Below, piece after piece: positions 25,001-33,040 of a DNA stretch of 42,500 nt. The stretch lies in the NCBI GenBank assembly GCA_050179115.1, contig JBFXFL010000026.1:1-42500 (forward strand). Reading direction: 5' to 3'. Made by a program: the position numbers and the translations under genes. Numbering within the stretch: the first letter of the stretch is position 1; each line of letters opens with the position of its first letter. This DNA comes from JAGPUQ01 sp050179115. Its GTDB lineage: Bacteria > Pseudomonadota > Gammaproteobacteria > Pseudomonadales > Porticoccaceae. The notes beneath the pieces were generated by a model. It made no database searches and was not told the DNA's origin. It saw only the letters and a program-made list of their open reading frames with translations.

Positions 25001-26512
25001 ATGTCGAAGGATTACCTGAAACGCATCCTGGATGCGCGCATCTACGATCTGGTCGAGGAGACGCCGATCGATGACGCGCCCATTCTCTCCGCGCGGATGG
25101 GCAACCGGGTGCTGCTCAAGCGCGAGGACTTGCAGCCGGTGTTCTCGTTCAAGCTGCGCGGTGCCTACAACAAGTTGCTGCAACTGTCCGAAGCCGAGTG
25201 CGCCGCCGGCGTGGTGGCGGCCTCCGCCGGCAACCATGCCCAGGGTCTCGCGCTCGCTGCCGCCAAGATGGGCATCAAGGCCACCATCGTGATGCCCCGC
25301 ACCACGCCCCAGATCAAGGTCGACGCAGTGCGCAGTCGCGGCGCGCGCGTGGTGATGCAGGGCGATACCTACGACGAAGCCTCCGAGCACGCCCACAAGC
25401 TGGTGGCCGAGCGCGGCATGGTCTATGTCCATCCCTTCGACGACCCCGATGTGATCGCCGGGCAGGGCACGGTGGGGGTGGAGATCCTGCGCCAGCATCC
25501 GGGGCCACTGGATGCCCTGTTCGTGCCGGTGGGCGGCGGCGGCCTGTGCGCGGGCATCGCCACCTATGTGAAATATGTGCGGCCGGAAATCAAGATTTTT
25601 GCCGTGGAAGCGGACGACTCCGCCTGCCTGGCCGCGGCCATGGCCGCCGGTCGCCGGGTGCGGCTGAAGGAGGTGGGCCTGTTCGCCGACGGCACCGCGG
25701 TCGCCCAGATCGGCGAGGAGACTTTCCGATTGCTTAAAAACCGTATCGACGGCGTCATCACGGTATCGGTGGACGAGATCTGCGCCGCCATCAAGGATAT
25801 CTACGACGACACCCGCTCCATCGCCGAGCCCGCCGGCGCGCTGGCGGTGGCGGGTCTCAAGAAATACGTGGCACGCGGTGGCCACCGCGATCAGACGCTG
25901 CTCGCCATCGACAGCGGCGCCAACATCAACTTCGACCGCCTGCGCTATATCGCCGAACGCACCGAGAGCGGCGAACGGCGCGAGGCGGTGCTCGCGGTCA
26001 CCATTCCGGAGCAGCGCGGCAGCTTTCGCCGCTTCTGTCACGCGCTCAGCCGGCGCAATGTCACCGAGTTCAACTACCGCTATGCCGATGCCGGCGAGGC
26101 GCACATCTTCGTTGGCATCGCGGTGGCCTCCGATGCCGATCGCATGGCGCTGCTGGAGGATCTGCGCGGGCGTGGCTATGCCGTGGTGGACATGACCGAC
26201 AACGAAATGGCCAAGCTGCACATCCGCCACATGGTCGGCGGTCGCGCGCCCGGAATCGACGATGAAGTGGTCTACCTGTTCGAATTTCCCGAACGCCCCG
26301 GCGCACTCGCGAACTTTCTCGACAAGCTGGGCGGGCGCTGGAACATCTCCATGTTCCACTACCGCAACCACGGCGCCGCCTACGGTCGCGTACTGGTGGG
26401 CATGCAGGTGCCGGTGGCTGCGCGCGGCGAAGTACCGCAGTTTCTCGATGCACTGCACTACCGCTATCACGAAGAGACCGGCAACGATGCCTACCGGTTT
26501 TTCCTGAGCTGA
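25001..26512 (+). CDS. ilvA: Threonine ammonia-lyase, biosynthetic
   Basis: This 503-residue enzyme has a PLP fold-type II catalytic domain (about residues 1-320) and a C-terminal regulatory part with two ACT-like domains (about 330-500). The PLP lysine is Lys51 in FSFKLRGAYNK; the phosphate-binding GGGGLCAG and the SAGNHAQG segment are present. It deaminates threonine to 2-oxobutyrate, the entry to isoleucine synthesis. Two ACT-like domains indicate the long, isoleucine-inhibited and valine-activated form rather than the catabolic TdcB. No ilv attenuator or other ilv gene is visible nearby. Confidence 0.95.
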   Translation: MSKDYLKRILDARIYDLVEETPIDDAPILSARMGNRVLLKREDLQPVFSFKLRGAYNKLLQLSEAECAAGVVAASAGNHAQGLALAAAKMGIKATIVMPRTTPQIKVDAVRSRGARVVMQGDTYDEASEHAHKLVAERGMVYVHPFDDPDVIAGQGTVGVEILRQHPGPLDALFVPVGGGGLCAGIATYVKYVRPEIKIFAVEADDSACLAAAMAAGRRVRLKEVGLFADGTAVAQIGEETFRLLKNRIDGVITVSVDEICAAIKDIYDDTRSIAEPAGALAVAGLKKYVARGGHRDQTLLAIDSGANINFDRLRYIAERTESGERREAVLAVTIPEQRGSFRRFCHALSRRNVTEFNYRYADAGEAHIFVGIAVASDADRMALLEDLRGRGYAVVDMTDNEMAKLHIRHMVGGRAPGIDDEVVYLFEFPERPGALANFLDKLGGRWNISMFHYRNHGAAYGRVLVGMQVPVAARGEVPQFLDALHYRYHEETGNDAYRFFLS

Positions 26513-26518
26513 AAAGTG

Positions 26519-26538
26519 CCGGGTCGAAGACGACCCGG
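26519..26538. terminator. Hairpin between convergent ilvA and pyk
   Basis: An 8-bp perfect stem (26519-26526 with 26531-26538) and a 4-nt loop start 7 bp after the ilvA stop. There is no T-run. It may serve as a weak terminator for ilvA or, on the other strand, for pyk. Confidence 0.4.
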
Positions 26539-26599
26539 GCGGTCCGTCACGACTCCCGAGCGTCACCCGGACCCTTCCTGAGCCGCAGATGGTGCGCAG

Positions 26600-28036
26600 T
26601 CAAGGCGTGTCGCGCAGTTGGCAGCGTGGAGATGCCAGCTCCCCCAGGGTGCGAATCTGAATGGCGCCCAGGCCGGCGCCGGCCAGGATGTCCGACAGCA
26701 CCACCATCTTGTCGCTCGCTGCAAACTCCTTGCGCTCGATCAGGATGGCTGCCGCGGCGGCGAGAATGGCCTCCGGGTCGTCGTGATGGGGAATGCAGTA
26801 GCTCAACAGGTTGCGATTCAGCACCAGTTGGCGACGTGTCTGCTCGTCGAAGGTGAAGGCGCAGATGACTGGTGTCTGCGGGTGACAATTGGAGACGTAG
26901 TTGGCCATGCGGCCGCTGCTGGTCGGTACGATGATGCCGTGGGCGCCGATGGATTCGGCGAGCTTGACCGCCGCCGCGGCGACCTGCTGTTTGTCGTCGC
27001 CGAGAACGAGTTCATCCGTAAAACGCAGCCCGCGGCTGTTTTCGATGGAGCGCGCGATGCGATCGAGCATTTCCACGCAGCGCACCGGATATCTGCCCAC
27101 CGTGGTCTCGCCCGACAGCATGATGGCGTCGGCTTCCTCGTACACCGCGTTGGCGACATCGGTGACTTCCGCGCGGGTCGGCGTCGGGTTCTGGATCATG
27201 GATTCGAGCATGTGGGTGGCGACGATGACACGCTTGCCCTGCACCGCGCACAACCGCACGATGCGCCGCTGCACGCGCGGCAGGAACTCGATGGGAATTT
27301 CCACGCCGAGATCGCCGCGCGCGACCATGATGCCGTCGGCCGCGGCAACGATTTCCTCGAGGTTGGTCAACGCTTCCTGATTCTCGATCTTGGCGATGAG
27401 TTTCATCTTGCAATCTGCGCCGAGCAGTTCGCGCGCCTGGGCGATGTCGGCGGCGGCGCGCACGAACGACAGCGCAATGAAATCCGCGCCCTGTTCACGG
27501 GCAAAGACGATGTCCCGCTTGTCCTTCTCGGTGATGCCCGGCAGATTGATGCGGATGCCGGGCAGGTTGACGTGGCGCTTGCTCTTCAGCACACCGCCGT
27601 CGGTGACCCGGCAGCGCATGGAGCGCTTGCCCTTGCTCAGTACTTCGAGATTGATGAGGCCGTTGTCCAGGGTGATCTTGTCGCCGACCGTGACATCGCT
27701 GATGAGATCGGCGTAATTCACCTGAATCGAAGTCGTCTCGACATCGGTTTCGCCGAGCGGCACGACGGAGATTTCATCGCCGTCGTGGAGATTCATGTCG
27801 TGGGCGAGATCGCCGGTGCGAATCTCCGGCCCCTGGGTATCCACCATGATCGCCACCGGATGGTTGCGGTTCGTGTTGAGGGCGTGGATACGGCGCATCA
27901 CCTCGCCGTGGGACGCATGGTCGCCATGGGACAGGTTGAGCCGCGCCAGATTCATGCCGGCATCGGCGAGTTTTTGCAGCATCTCCGGCGACTCGGTCGC
28001 CGGGCCGATGGTGCAGATGATCTTGGTTTTACGCAT
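26600..28036 (-). CDS. pyk: Pyruvate kinase
   Basis: The product is 478 residues from the ATG at 28036 (MRKTKIICTIGPATES); the frame is open further upstream but overlaps the next gene. It transfers phosphate from PEP to ADP at the end of glycolysis. Family motifs are MVDTQGPEIRTGDL, the K+/Mg2+ site IAKIENQEALTNLEEI, DGIMVARGDLGVEI and MLSGETTVGRYP. The C-terminal allosteric domain is present. It starts 8 bp inside the end of the 5-formyl-THF cyclo-ligase gene, so the two are probably co-transcribed from upstream of the 6S RNA or between. Confidence 0.96.
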   Translation of the reverse strand: MRKTKIICTIGPATESPEMLQKLADAGMNLARLNLSHGDHASHGEVMRRIHALNTNRNHPVAIMVDTQGPEIRTGDLAHDMNLHDGDEISVVPLGETDVETTSIQVNYADLISDVTVGDKITLDNGLINLEVLSKGKRSMRCRVTDGGVLKSKRHVNLPGIRINLPGITEKDKRDIVFAREQGADFIALSFVRAAADIAQARELLGADCKMKLIAKIENQEALTNLEEIVAAADGIMVARGDLGVEIPIEFLPRVQRRIVRLCAVQGKRVIVATHMLESMIQNPTPTRAEVTDVANAVYEEADAIMLSGETTVGRYPVRCVEMLDRIARSIENSRGLRFTDELVLGDDKQQVAAAAVKLAESIGAHGIIVPTSSGRMANYVSNCHPQTPVICAFTFDEQTRRQLVLNRNLLSYCIPHHDDPEAILAAAAAILIERKEFAASDKMVVLSDILAGAGLGAIQIRTLGELASPRCQLRDTP

Positions 28037-28697
28037 GGCGCGGACCTGGGGCAGGATGGAAACTGTGTTCGGTGACGACTCCGTGCAGGGGCACGTCCCA
28101 GGATGTGGGATGCAATTGCGGTACCTGCTGAAAACCATGGGCGAGCCCGATGAGCAGCGGGTGTTTTGCCGGCCTCCCGCGCAGGCACGCGAGACTGCGA
28201 TCATAAAAACCCGCGCCCTGGCCGAGGCGGTTGCCGGCGGCATCGAAAGCCACCAGGGGCAAGAAAATCAAATCCAGACTCCAGATGGCGGTCGGGCTGC
28301 GCAGGCGCGGCTCCGGAATGCCGAAGCGATTCGGAAACAGCGGCTCGCTTGCGTCGTAGCGCACAAAGTACAGCTTGTTGTGGCCCAGGGGATGCAGCAC
28401 CGGCAGATAGCAGGCCTTGCCCAATGCGGCGGCCAGCTCCAGAGCCGGATGGGGATCGATTTCGCCGCCGTCAGCCAGATAAAACGCGATGCGCCGCGCG
28501 CGCCGGAATGCGGGCAGGCCGGCGATCACCCGGCACAGCCCGGCGCTGGCCTGCGCCTGTCGGTGCGGGTCGAGCGCGCGGCGTGCGCGGCGCAGCGCGG
28601 TGCGCAAGGCTTGGTTGGATTCCTGGCAGGGCGATGCGGAACTGGCTGCCACTGCGGAGCCGCTCGGGTGGCCGGAAGCGCCTGCGGGATGGCTCAT
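28029..28697 (-). CDS. ygfA: 5-formyltetrahydrofolate cyclo-ligase
   Basis: The product is 222 residues from the ATG at 28697; upstream codons lie in the 6S RNA. It converts 5-formyl-THF to 5,10-methenyl-THF with ATP, returning stored folate to the one-carbon pool. Recognised segments are RIAFYLADGGEIDPHP, LIFLPLVAFDAAGNRLG and the GQGAGFYDR loop typical of the family. Location just downstream of 6S RNA is conserved in gammaproteobacteria and supports the call. The N-terminal 20 residues are Ser/Ala-rich and not conserved. Confidence 0.92.
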   Translation of the reverse strand: MSHPAGASGHPSGSAVAASSASPCQESNQALRTALRRARRALDPHRQAQASAGLCRVIAGLPAFRRARRIAFYLADGGEIDPHPALELAAALGKACYLPVLHPLGHNKLYFVRYDASEPLFPNRFGIPEPRLRSPTAIWSLDLIFLPLVAFDAAGNRLGQGAGFYDRSLACLRGRPAKHPLLIGLAHGFQQVPQLHPTSWDVPLHGVVTEHSFHPAPGPRHA

Positions 28698-28729
28698 CGG
28701 GTACCGGTGTTCCCGGGTGAGGGTAATAA

Positions 28730-28900
28730 AAGGCCCCGAAATGCCGCTGTCAAGGCTGCCTTGAACCGAAGGCTCAAGGTGGGGATCTCCGGCGGGCTTC
28801 AGGCTTTCCGACGTGCGGACATGCGCAACGGCCCTGGTTGGAGAAACCCATGGTGACAATATCGGCCAAGGACGTTTTTGACTGGCGAACACCCCAGGGT
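28730..28900 (-). ncRNA. ssrS: 6S RNA
   Basis: On the minus strand, conserved 6S segments occur in order: TGTTCGCCAGTC near the 5' end, GGCCGATATTGTCACCATGG, CCAACCAGGGC, GCGCATGTCCG, GAAAGCCTGAAG, CCTTGAGCCTTCGGTTCAAGG, and GCGGCATTTCGGGGC at the 3' end. An 11-bp closing stem (C/G, U/G and A/U pairs throughout) joins the 5' and 3' ends. The ends are approximate. 6S RNA mimics an open promoter, binds sigma-70 RNA polymerase and lowers transcription in stationary phase. It lies directly upstream of the ygfA gene, as in E. coli, but no zapA gene lies on its other side. Confidence 0.93.
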
Positions 28901-28906
28901 GGGTCG

Positions 28907-28912
28907 ATTATA
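28907..28912 (-). promoter_or_regulatory. -10 box of the 6S RNA promoter
   Basis: A perfect TATAAT on the minus strand lies about 7 nt before the presumed 6S RNA 5' end near 28900. No good -35 element is apparent about 17 bp further upstream. Confidence 0.7.
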
Positions 28913-29135
28913 GACACAAGGCGCGGCGCGCACACCTGTAATTCAGCGATGCCATGTGCAGTTGCTGCGCGCAGGAAGTCGTGCCCCGCGTATCGCGCAG
29001 CGCGAGCAGCGTAATTGCGACCGCCCGGATTTGCCGGTTCAGGTTGCGCTATTGGCCCGGCGATTGATTCCCGTCAGTGCAATACAGGAGCAACCGCCTA
29101 CACTGGTTTTCGTAACCCAAATCGCGAGGTCACTC

Positions 29136-29240
29136 ATGAATACTATGAACGAAGATGCAAGCGGCGAACGGATGGTGACAGCGTTTTGTCTGTTGGTGTT
29201 TGGTATGTTCCTCGCCATTGTGGTGGCCAACCTGGCCTGA
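29136..29240 (+). CDS. Small single-helix membrane peptide (34 residues)
   Basis: The start ATG at 29136 has a GAGG ribosome-binding site 6 bp upstream. The 34-residue product has a polar N-terminus (about residues 1-12, MNTMNEDASGER) and one hydrophobic helix (about 13-34, ending in NLA). I do not recognise a family. It lies in a gap of about 390 bp between the 6S promoter and the convergent SDR gene, and has no other overlapping candidate. Small single-span peptides often modulate larger membrane proteins, but nothing here identifies a partner. Confidence 0.5.
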   Translation: MNTMNEDASGERMVTAFCLLVFGMFLAIVVANLA

Positions 29241-29309
29241 TGTGAAGCCGGCCTGCTGCGGGCTGATGGCGGGCACCGAAGGCCTGCGGGGTCTCTACCG
29301 GCGGGAGGG

Positions 29310-30272
29310 CTACTCGCAGGAGGGATCTTCGGCAAAGCCCGCCGCTCCGCGGCCCCGGGCAAAGTATTCCGGTTCGCCCAGCGCCCAGATCTCGCCCAGC
29401 ATCTGATAGCCGCCGTCCACCGCCAGCACTTCGCCGGTGATGAAATCTCCCGCACCTGAACTGAGATAGACGCAGGCCTCGGCGATGTCCCACACATCGC
29501 CGGCGCGGCGCAGGGGGTTGGCGTAGCGGAATTTTTCCGCAGCTGCGCGCGAATAGTTGCGCAAGCCCGAAGAGGCGATGGCGCCGGGCGCGATGCAATT
29601 GATCCGGATACCGAGCGGCGCCCACTCGACCGCGACACTCTTGCTCAGATAGACCACGCCGGCGCGCGCCGCGGCGGTGTGGGTGGTTTGCAGGGTGCCG
29701 CGCTGGATGTTCACCACGATGTTGATGATGGTTCCGGGCCGGCCGGCGTCGCGCCAGCGCCGGGCGGCCTGCTGCATCATGTACCAGGTGCCGTTGAGGT
29801 TGGTGTCGATCACGGCTTTCCAGCCGTTCACGGAATAGTCGAGGGAGTCTTGCGCGAACTGGCCGCCCGCGCTGTTGACCAGCACGTCGAGGCCGCCGCA
29901 TTCGTCCCACACGCGGTCGATCAGCGCCTCGACCTGTTCCGGGTCGCGGATGGTCATGGCCTGGGTGAGCACCTCGGCGTCGCAGGCGGCGCGGATGCCG
30001 GCGGCGGTTTCCGCCAGGGCTTCCGGCCGGCGCCCGCAGATCACCACGTGCGCGCCGAGCCGGGCGTACAGGTAGGCGCTGGCGCGGCCGATGCCGCTGC
30101 CGCCGCCCGAGATCAGCACCACCTGGCCGGCGCACAGGTCGGGCGCGAACACGGTGGCATGGGTGGCGAGTTCGGCGTCATCGAGGCCGAACAGGGCCTT
30201 GTCTTCGGCAAGACAGTCGTCGGCACCAGGGTTGTCAGCAACACCGTTGCGGGTCACAGGGTCATCGGTCAC
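29310..30272 (-). CDS. SDR-family oxidoreductase, 2,4-dienoyl-/trans-2-enoyl-CoA reductase-like
   Basis: The product is about 320 residues from a GTG at 30272, with GGAGA 5 nt upstream. The NADP-binding motif SGGGSGIGRA and NSAGG are normal. The region AARAGVVYLSKSVAVEWAP resembles peroxisomal-type enoyl-CoA reductases, but Tyr is one place away from the usual YxxxK position, leaving YxxK. It has a close paralogue immediately upstream, including a 57-bp block of identical DNA (29748-29804 and 30706-30762). The first 45 or so residues are a variable Asp-rich extension. It probably acts on acyl-CoA intermediates. The gap to the paralogue is 34 bp, consistent with one operon (Nudix, SDR, SDR). 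Confidence 0.85.
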   Translation of the reverse strand: MTDDPVTRNGVADNPGADDCLAEDKALFGLDDAELATHATVFAPDLCAGQVVLISGGGSGIGRASAYLYARLGAHVVICGRRPEALAETAAGIRAACDAEVLTQAMTIRDPEQVEALIDRVWDECGGLDVLVNSAGGQFAQDSLDYSVNGWKAVIDTNLNGTWYMMQQAARRWRDAGRPGTIINIVVNIQRGTLQTTHTAAARAGVVYLSKSVAVEWAPLGIRINCIAPGAIASSGLRNYSRAAAEKFRYANPLRRAGDVWDIAEACVYLSSGAGDFITGEVLAVDGGYQMLGEIWALGEPEYFARGRGAAGFAEDPSCE

Positions 30273-30306
30273 ACAGTCTCCGGGTGGGCCGCTGCGGCCG
30301 CTTGCA

Positions 30307-31176
30307 TCAGGGCGTCTCGAACCACGCCGGCTTGCCATTGGGCCAGACCTCGCCCCACAGCTGCTGGCCGCCATCCACGGTGAGGCATTCGCCGGTGATG
30401 AACTTGCCCGAGCTGGTGCCGAGATAGACCGCGGCTTCCGCGATGTCCATGGCGTCGCCGCAGCGCAGCATGGGGTTGGCGCGATGAAAGTGCGCGGAGG
30501 CTTCCTCCGGATAGACCTCGAGTCCCGGGGTGGCGATGGTGCCGGGTGCGACGCAATTGACGCGAATGTTGAGCGGTGCCCACTCCACCGCCAGACTGCG
30601 GCTGGCGAAGATCACCCCGGCGCGCGCGGCGCAGGTGTGGGCGATGCCGGGCATGCCGCGCCAGATGTCGGCGACGATGTTGACGATGCTGCCGGGCCTG
30701 CCGGTGTCGCGCCAGCGCCGGGCGGCCTGCTGCATCATGTACCAGGTGCCGTTGAGGTTGGTATCGATGACGGCATTCCAGCCTTTCACGCTGTAGTCGA
30801 TGGCCTGCTGGGGAAACTGGCCGCCGCCGTTGTTGACCAGGATGTCGAGGCCGCCGAACCGGTGCCAGCACTCCGCCATCAAGGCGGCCACCGCATCCGG
30901 GTCGCGGATGGTCATGGCGCGCGTGGCGATATCGCGACCCAGATGCTGTTTGACGCCCGCCGCGGTGACATCCAGATTGGCCTGCTTGCGACCGCAGATC
31001 AGTACCTGGGCGCCGAGCCGCGCGAACAGGTAGGCCATGGCGCGCCCGAGCCCGGTGCCGCCGCCCGAGATGACGGCAACCTTGCCGGCCAGCAGGTCGT
31101 CGCGGTAGACCGTGGGGTAGCGCGCCAGTTCGGCGTCGTCGAGCCCCCAGCGAGGCTTGTCGGTGGCTTCAGCCAT
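30307..31176 (-). CDS. SDR-family oxidoreductase, paralogue with altered active site
   Basis: The product is 289 residues, starting at 31176 inside the end of the Nudix gene (8-bp overlap). The cofactor loop SGGGTGLGRA is intact, and NNGGGQFP replaces the usual NNAG. At the catalytic segment the sequence reads AARAGVIFASRSLAVEW: neither the tyrosine nor the lysine of YxxxK is present (Ile/Phe and Arg occupy these places). It may be a non-catalytic partner of the adjacent paralogue, or use another catalytic arrangement. The overall likeness to the downstream SDR indicates a tandem duplication. Confidence 0.85.
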   Translation of the reverse strand: MAEATDKPRWGLDDAELARYPTVYRDDLLAGKVAVISGGGTGLGRAMAYLFARLGAQVLICGRKQANLDVTAAGVKQHLGRDIATRAMTIRDPDAVAALMAECWHRFGGLDILVNNGGGQFPQQAIDYSVKGWNAVIDTNLNGTWYMMQQAARRWRDTGRPGSIVNIVADIWRGMPGIAHTCAARAGVIFASRSLAVEWAPLNIRVNCVAPGTIATPGLEVYPEEASAHFHRANPMLRCGDAMDIAEAAVYLGTSSGKFITGECLTVDGGQQLWGEVWPNGKPAWFETP

Positions 31177-31921
31177 GGCGGCGCGGACGGCCGGAATCGT
31201 CGAAGATATAACCCGTCCTGGCCATGGTCAGACGATGGCGCGGGCCGGGGACACTGGCATCCCAGGCTTCGTAGCCGGCGTCGCCCTCCCACAGGGTCAC
31301 CCGTTCGCCATCCGGGGTTTCGCTCAGGTGGGTCACATAGATTTGCGGTGGCTGCGCGCGCAAATGCGCGAGCAGCGCCGCCACCGAGGCATGGCCCGAC
31401 AGATAGTGCAGGGTGACCCAGGTCGGCGGCACCAGATCGATTTCGCCCGCCTGATGGCGGGTCCGCGCCACCTCCGGGTTGATCCACAGATGGTCGTGAA
31501 TCTCGCCGCCGTCGATGGTGACCTGGTGATGGCCCGCGGCCGGTGCGGCAAAGAACCAGGTCGTAAAGCGCTTGGGTGTGATCGGTGGTGGCGTCCAGTG
31601 CGAGAACCAGATGAACTCCTCCGGATCCACCTCGATGCCGGCTTCCTCGCGGGATTCGCGGGCAGCGGCGTTGCGGGCGGCCGTCGTCGGATCGCCATCG
31701 GGCGGGTAGTCCTCCGGATCCACCCGGCCGCCGGGAAACACCCACATGCCGCCAAAGCGGATCTCGGAGTTCTTGCGCAGCATCAGCACTTCCACGCCGC
31801 CGGGTCCGTCGCGCAGCAGGGTCAGGGTCGCGGCCGGCGTGGGCGGCGCCACCCTGGCCGGGTCCACATCCCCCCGCTTGAGCAGGTTGGCGTAGGGGTC
31901 GTACTTCTTCGGCTCGCTCAT
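31169..31921 (-). CDS. Nudix hydrolase, NUDT19-like
   Basis: This 250-residue Nudix-fold protein has a Nudix box of the form G...RESREEAGIEV, with the metal-binding REx2EE core intact. About 15 residues are inserted between the first glycines (VFPGGRVDPEDY) and the core, as in CoA/acyl-CoA diphosphatases of the NUDT19 group. It may cleave CoA or acyl-CoA thioesters to phosphopantetheine compounds. Its C-terminus overlaps the start of the SDR downstream by 8 bp, so translation is coupled. The family is clear; the substrate is inferred from the insertion and the acyl-CoA context. Confidence 0.85.
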   Translation of the reverse strand: MSEPKKYDPYANLLKRGDVDPARVAPPTPAATLTLLRDGPGGVEVLMLRKNSEIRFGGMWVFPGGRVDPEDYPPDGDPTTAARNAAARESREEAGIEVDPEEFIWFSHWTPPPITPKRFTTWFFAAPAAGHHQVTIDGGEIHDHLWINPEVARTRHQAGEIDLVPPTWVTLHYLSGHASVAALLAHLRAQPPQIYVTHLSETPDGERVTLWEGDAGYEAWDASVPGPRHRLTMARTGYIFDDSGRPRRHG

Positions 31922-31931
31922 CGCGGTTCCC

Positions 31932-32078
31932 TATCTGCTTGTTGAAAAACTGCTGCGGCAGCCATCTGCTTCGTTGCGCGGTGCTCGCTTCCTCGCCTAT
32001 CTATTTGATATGTCTCGGTCGCTGCGCGCCGTGCGCCTCGCATCTGGCCCCCTCGCGACGTTTTTCAACAAGCTGCTA
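31932..32078. mobile_element. 147-bp miniature inverted-repeat (MITE-like) element
   Basis: Terminal inverted repeats of 19 bp lie at 31932-31950 and 32060-32078, with two mismatches and an inner perfect match of 14 bp (GCTTGTTGAAAAAC and its complement). The 109-bp interior has no convincing gene. A CTA triplet stands at each outer edge and might be a short target duplication. The element fills nearly all the space between the Nudix and MaoC genes. Its RNA would fold into a long stem on either strand, so it could also act as a terminator. It encodes no transposase; any mobilising enzyme is elsewhere. Confidence 0.7.
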
Positions 32079-32095
32079 TGGCTTCGGCCCCGCAT

Positions 32096-32518
32096 TCAGG
32101 GGTCGATACGCGCGGTCGCCTGACCGCTGATGACTTCCTGGCCGTCCTGGTTGACCGTGACCACATCGAGCTGGACGAAGTGCTGGCCCTCGATGTTGTC
32201 GAGCGCCGTCACCTTGGCGGTGGCGATCAGGTCGTCGCCGGGCCACACCTGGCGGGTGAAGCGGGCGCTGTACTCGGTCAGACGGCCATCACCCACCCAG
32301 TTGGTCAACATGGTCCCGGTCGCGCCCATCGACAGCATGCCGTGGGCGAACACGCCGGGGTAACCCGCGACCTCACGCGCATAGACCTCGTCGGTGTGCA
32401 GGGGCATGTAGTCGCCGGACGCGCCGGCGTACTGCACGATCTGGGTGCGCGACAGGTTGGTGGCGACCTGCTCGGAATGGGTATCGCCGATCTTCAGTTG
32501 GCTCGCTCGCAGTGACAT
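32096..32518 (-). CDS. MaoC-like hot-dog dehydratase
   Basis: This 140-residue protein carries the hydratase-2 motif around ASGDYMPLHTDEVYA, with the Asp/His pair expected for R-specific enoyl-CoA hydration, followed by FAHGMLSMGATG. It forms a hot-dog fold with a long central helix. It lies 9 bp downstream of a second hot-dog gene, and the two probably make a heterodimer in which only this subunit carries the catalytic pair, as in HadAB-type dehydratases. AGGAG precedes the ATG. It probably hydrates enoyl-CoA or dehydrates 3-hydroxyacyl-CoA in the acyl-CoA pathway of this block. Confidence 0.88.
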   Translation of the reverse strand: MSLRASQLKIGDTHSEQVATNLSRTQIVQYAGASGDYMPLHTDEVYAREVAGYPGVFAHGMLSMGATGTMLTNWVGDGRLTEYSARFTRQVWPGDDLIATAKVTALDNIEGQHFVQLDVVTVNQDGQEVISGQATARIDP

Positions 32519-32527
32519 GGTGCGCTC

Positions 32528-33040
32528 CTAATTCTGGCTGACGGCCTGGCCGGTTTCGACGCCGACCATGGTGGAGGTAACGACCAGTTCGCCGGCCTGA
32601 TTGCGAAATTCGGTGATCGCCTCGCTGAATTTGAGCGAGCCGCCGCGGCGGCCTTCTTTTTCCCAGCGGCGTCCGGGGCGCGTGGTCACGGTCAGCACAT
32701 CGCCGGGACGAATGGGCTTGTAGTACCGATATTTCTGTTCGGCGTGCAGCACCCGGGAACTCTGCCCGACGCCGCCCTTTTCGCCCTCGGCCTTCGGCTT
32801 GGCCTTGACGCCGGTGGCCTCGCGACCGGAGCCGAACCAGGGCTCGCCGATGCGGGGCCGCAGGGGAAAGTTGGGGTCGTACTGGGCCGCGGCCTGCACG
32901 AACGTGGGCGGCGCGATGATGCCGCCCGGCTCGGTGGTCCTGGCGTAGGCGGCGTCGTGGTAGATCGGATTCTTGTCGCCGACGGCGCGCGCAAACAGCA
33001 TGATCTGGCTCGCGTCCACGGGAAACTGGTACTCGGCCAT
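32528..33040 (-). CDS. MaoC-type N-terminal hot-dog subunit
   Basis: This 170-residue protein has the N-terminal MaoC-like half found in HTD2/FAS1-type proteins: FPVDASQIMLFARAVGDKNPIYHD, continuing into PGGIIAPPTF. No ASGDxxPLHxD catalytic motif is present, so it is probably the substrate-binding partner of the downstream MaoC gene. Lys/Gly-rich KAKPKAEGEKG (about residues 95-110) is likely a surface loop. The pair is reminiscent of HadA/HadC with HadB, but sequence alone cannot decide the substrate. The start ATG at 33040 is preceded by GGAGGAA. Confidence 0.82.
   Translation of the reverse strand: MAEYQFPVDASQIMLFARAVGDKNPIYHDAAYARTTEPGGIIAPPTFVQAAAQYDPNFPLRPRIGEPWFGSGREATGVKAKPKAEGEKGGVGQSSRVLHAEQKYRYYKPIRPGDVLTVTTRPGRRWEKEGRRGGSLKFSEAITEFRNQAGELVVTSTMVGVETGQAVSQN

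Noticed and set aside
28940..29130. tRNA or further RNA gene upstream of 6S RNA
   Set aside because: No cloverleaf, T-loop sequence or recognised RNA was found in the interval.
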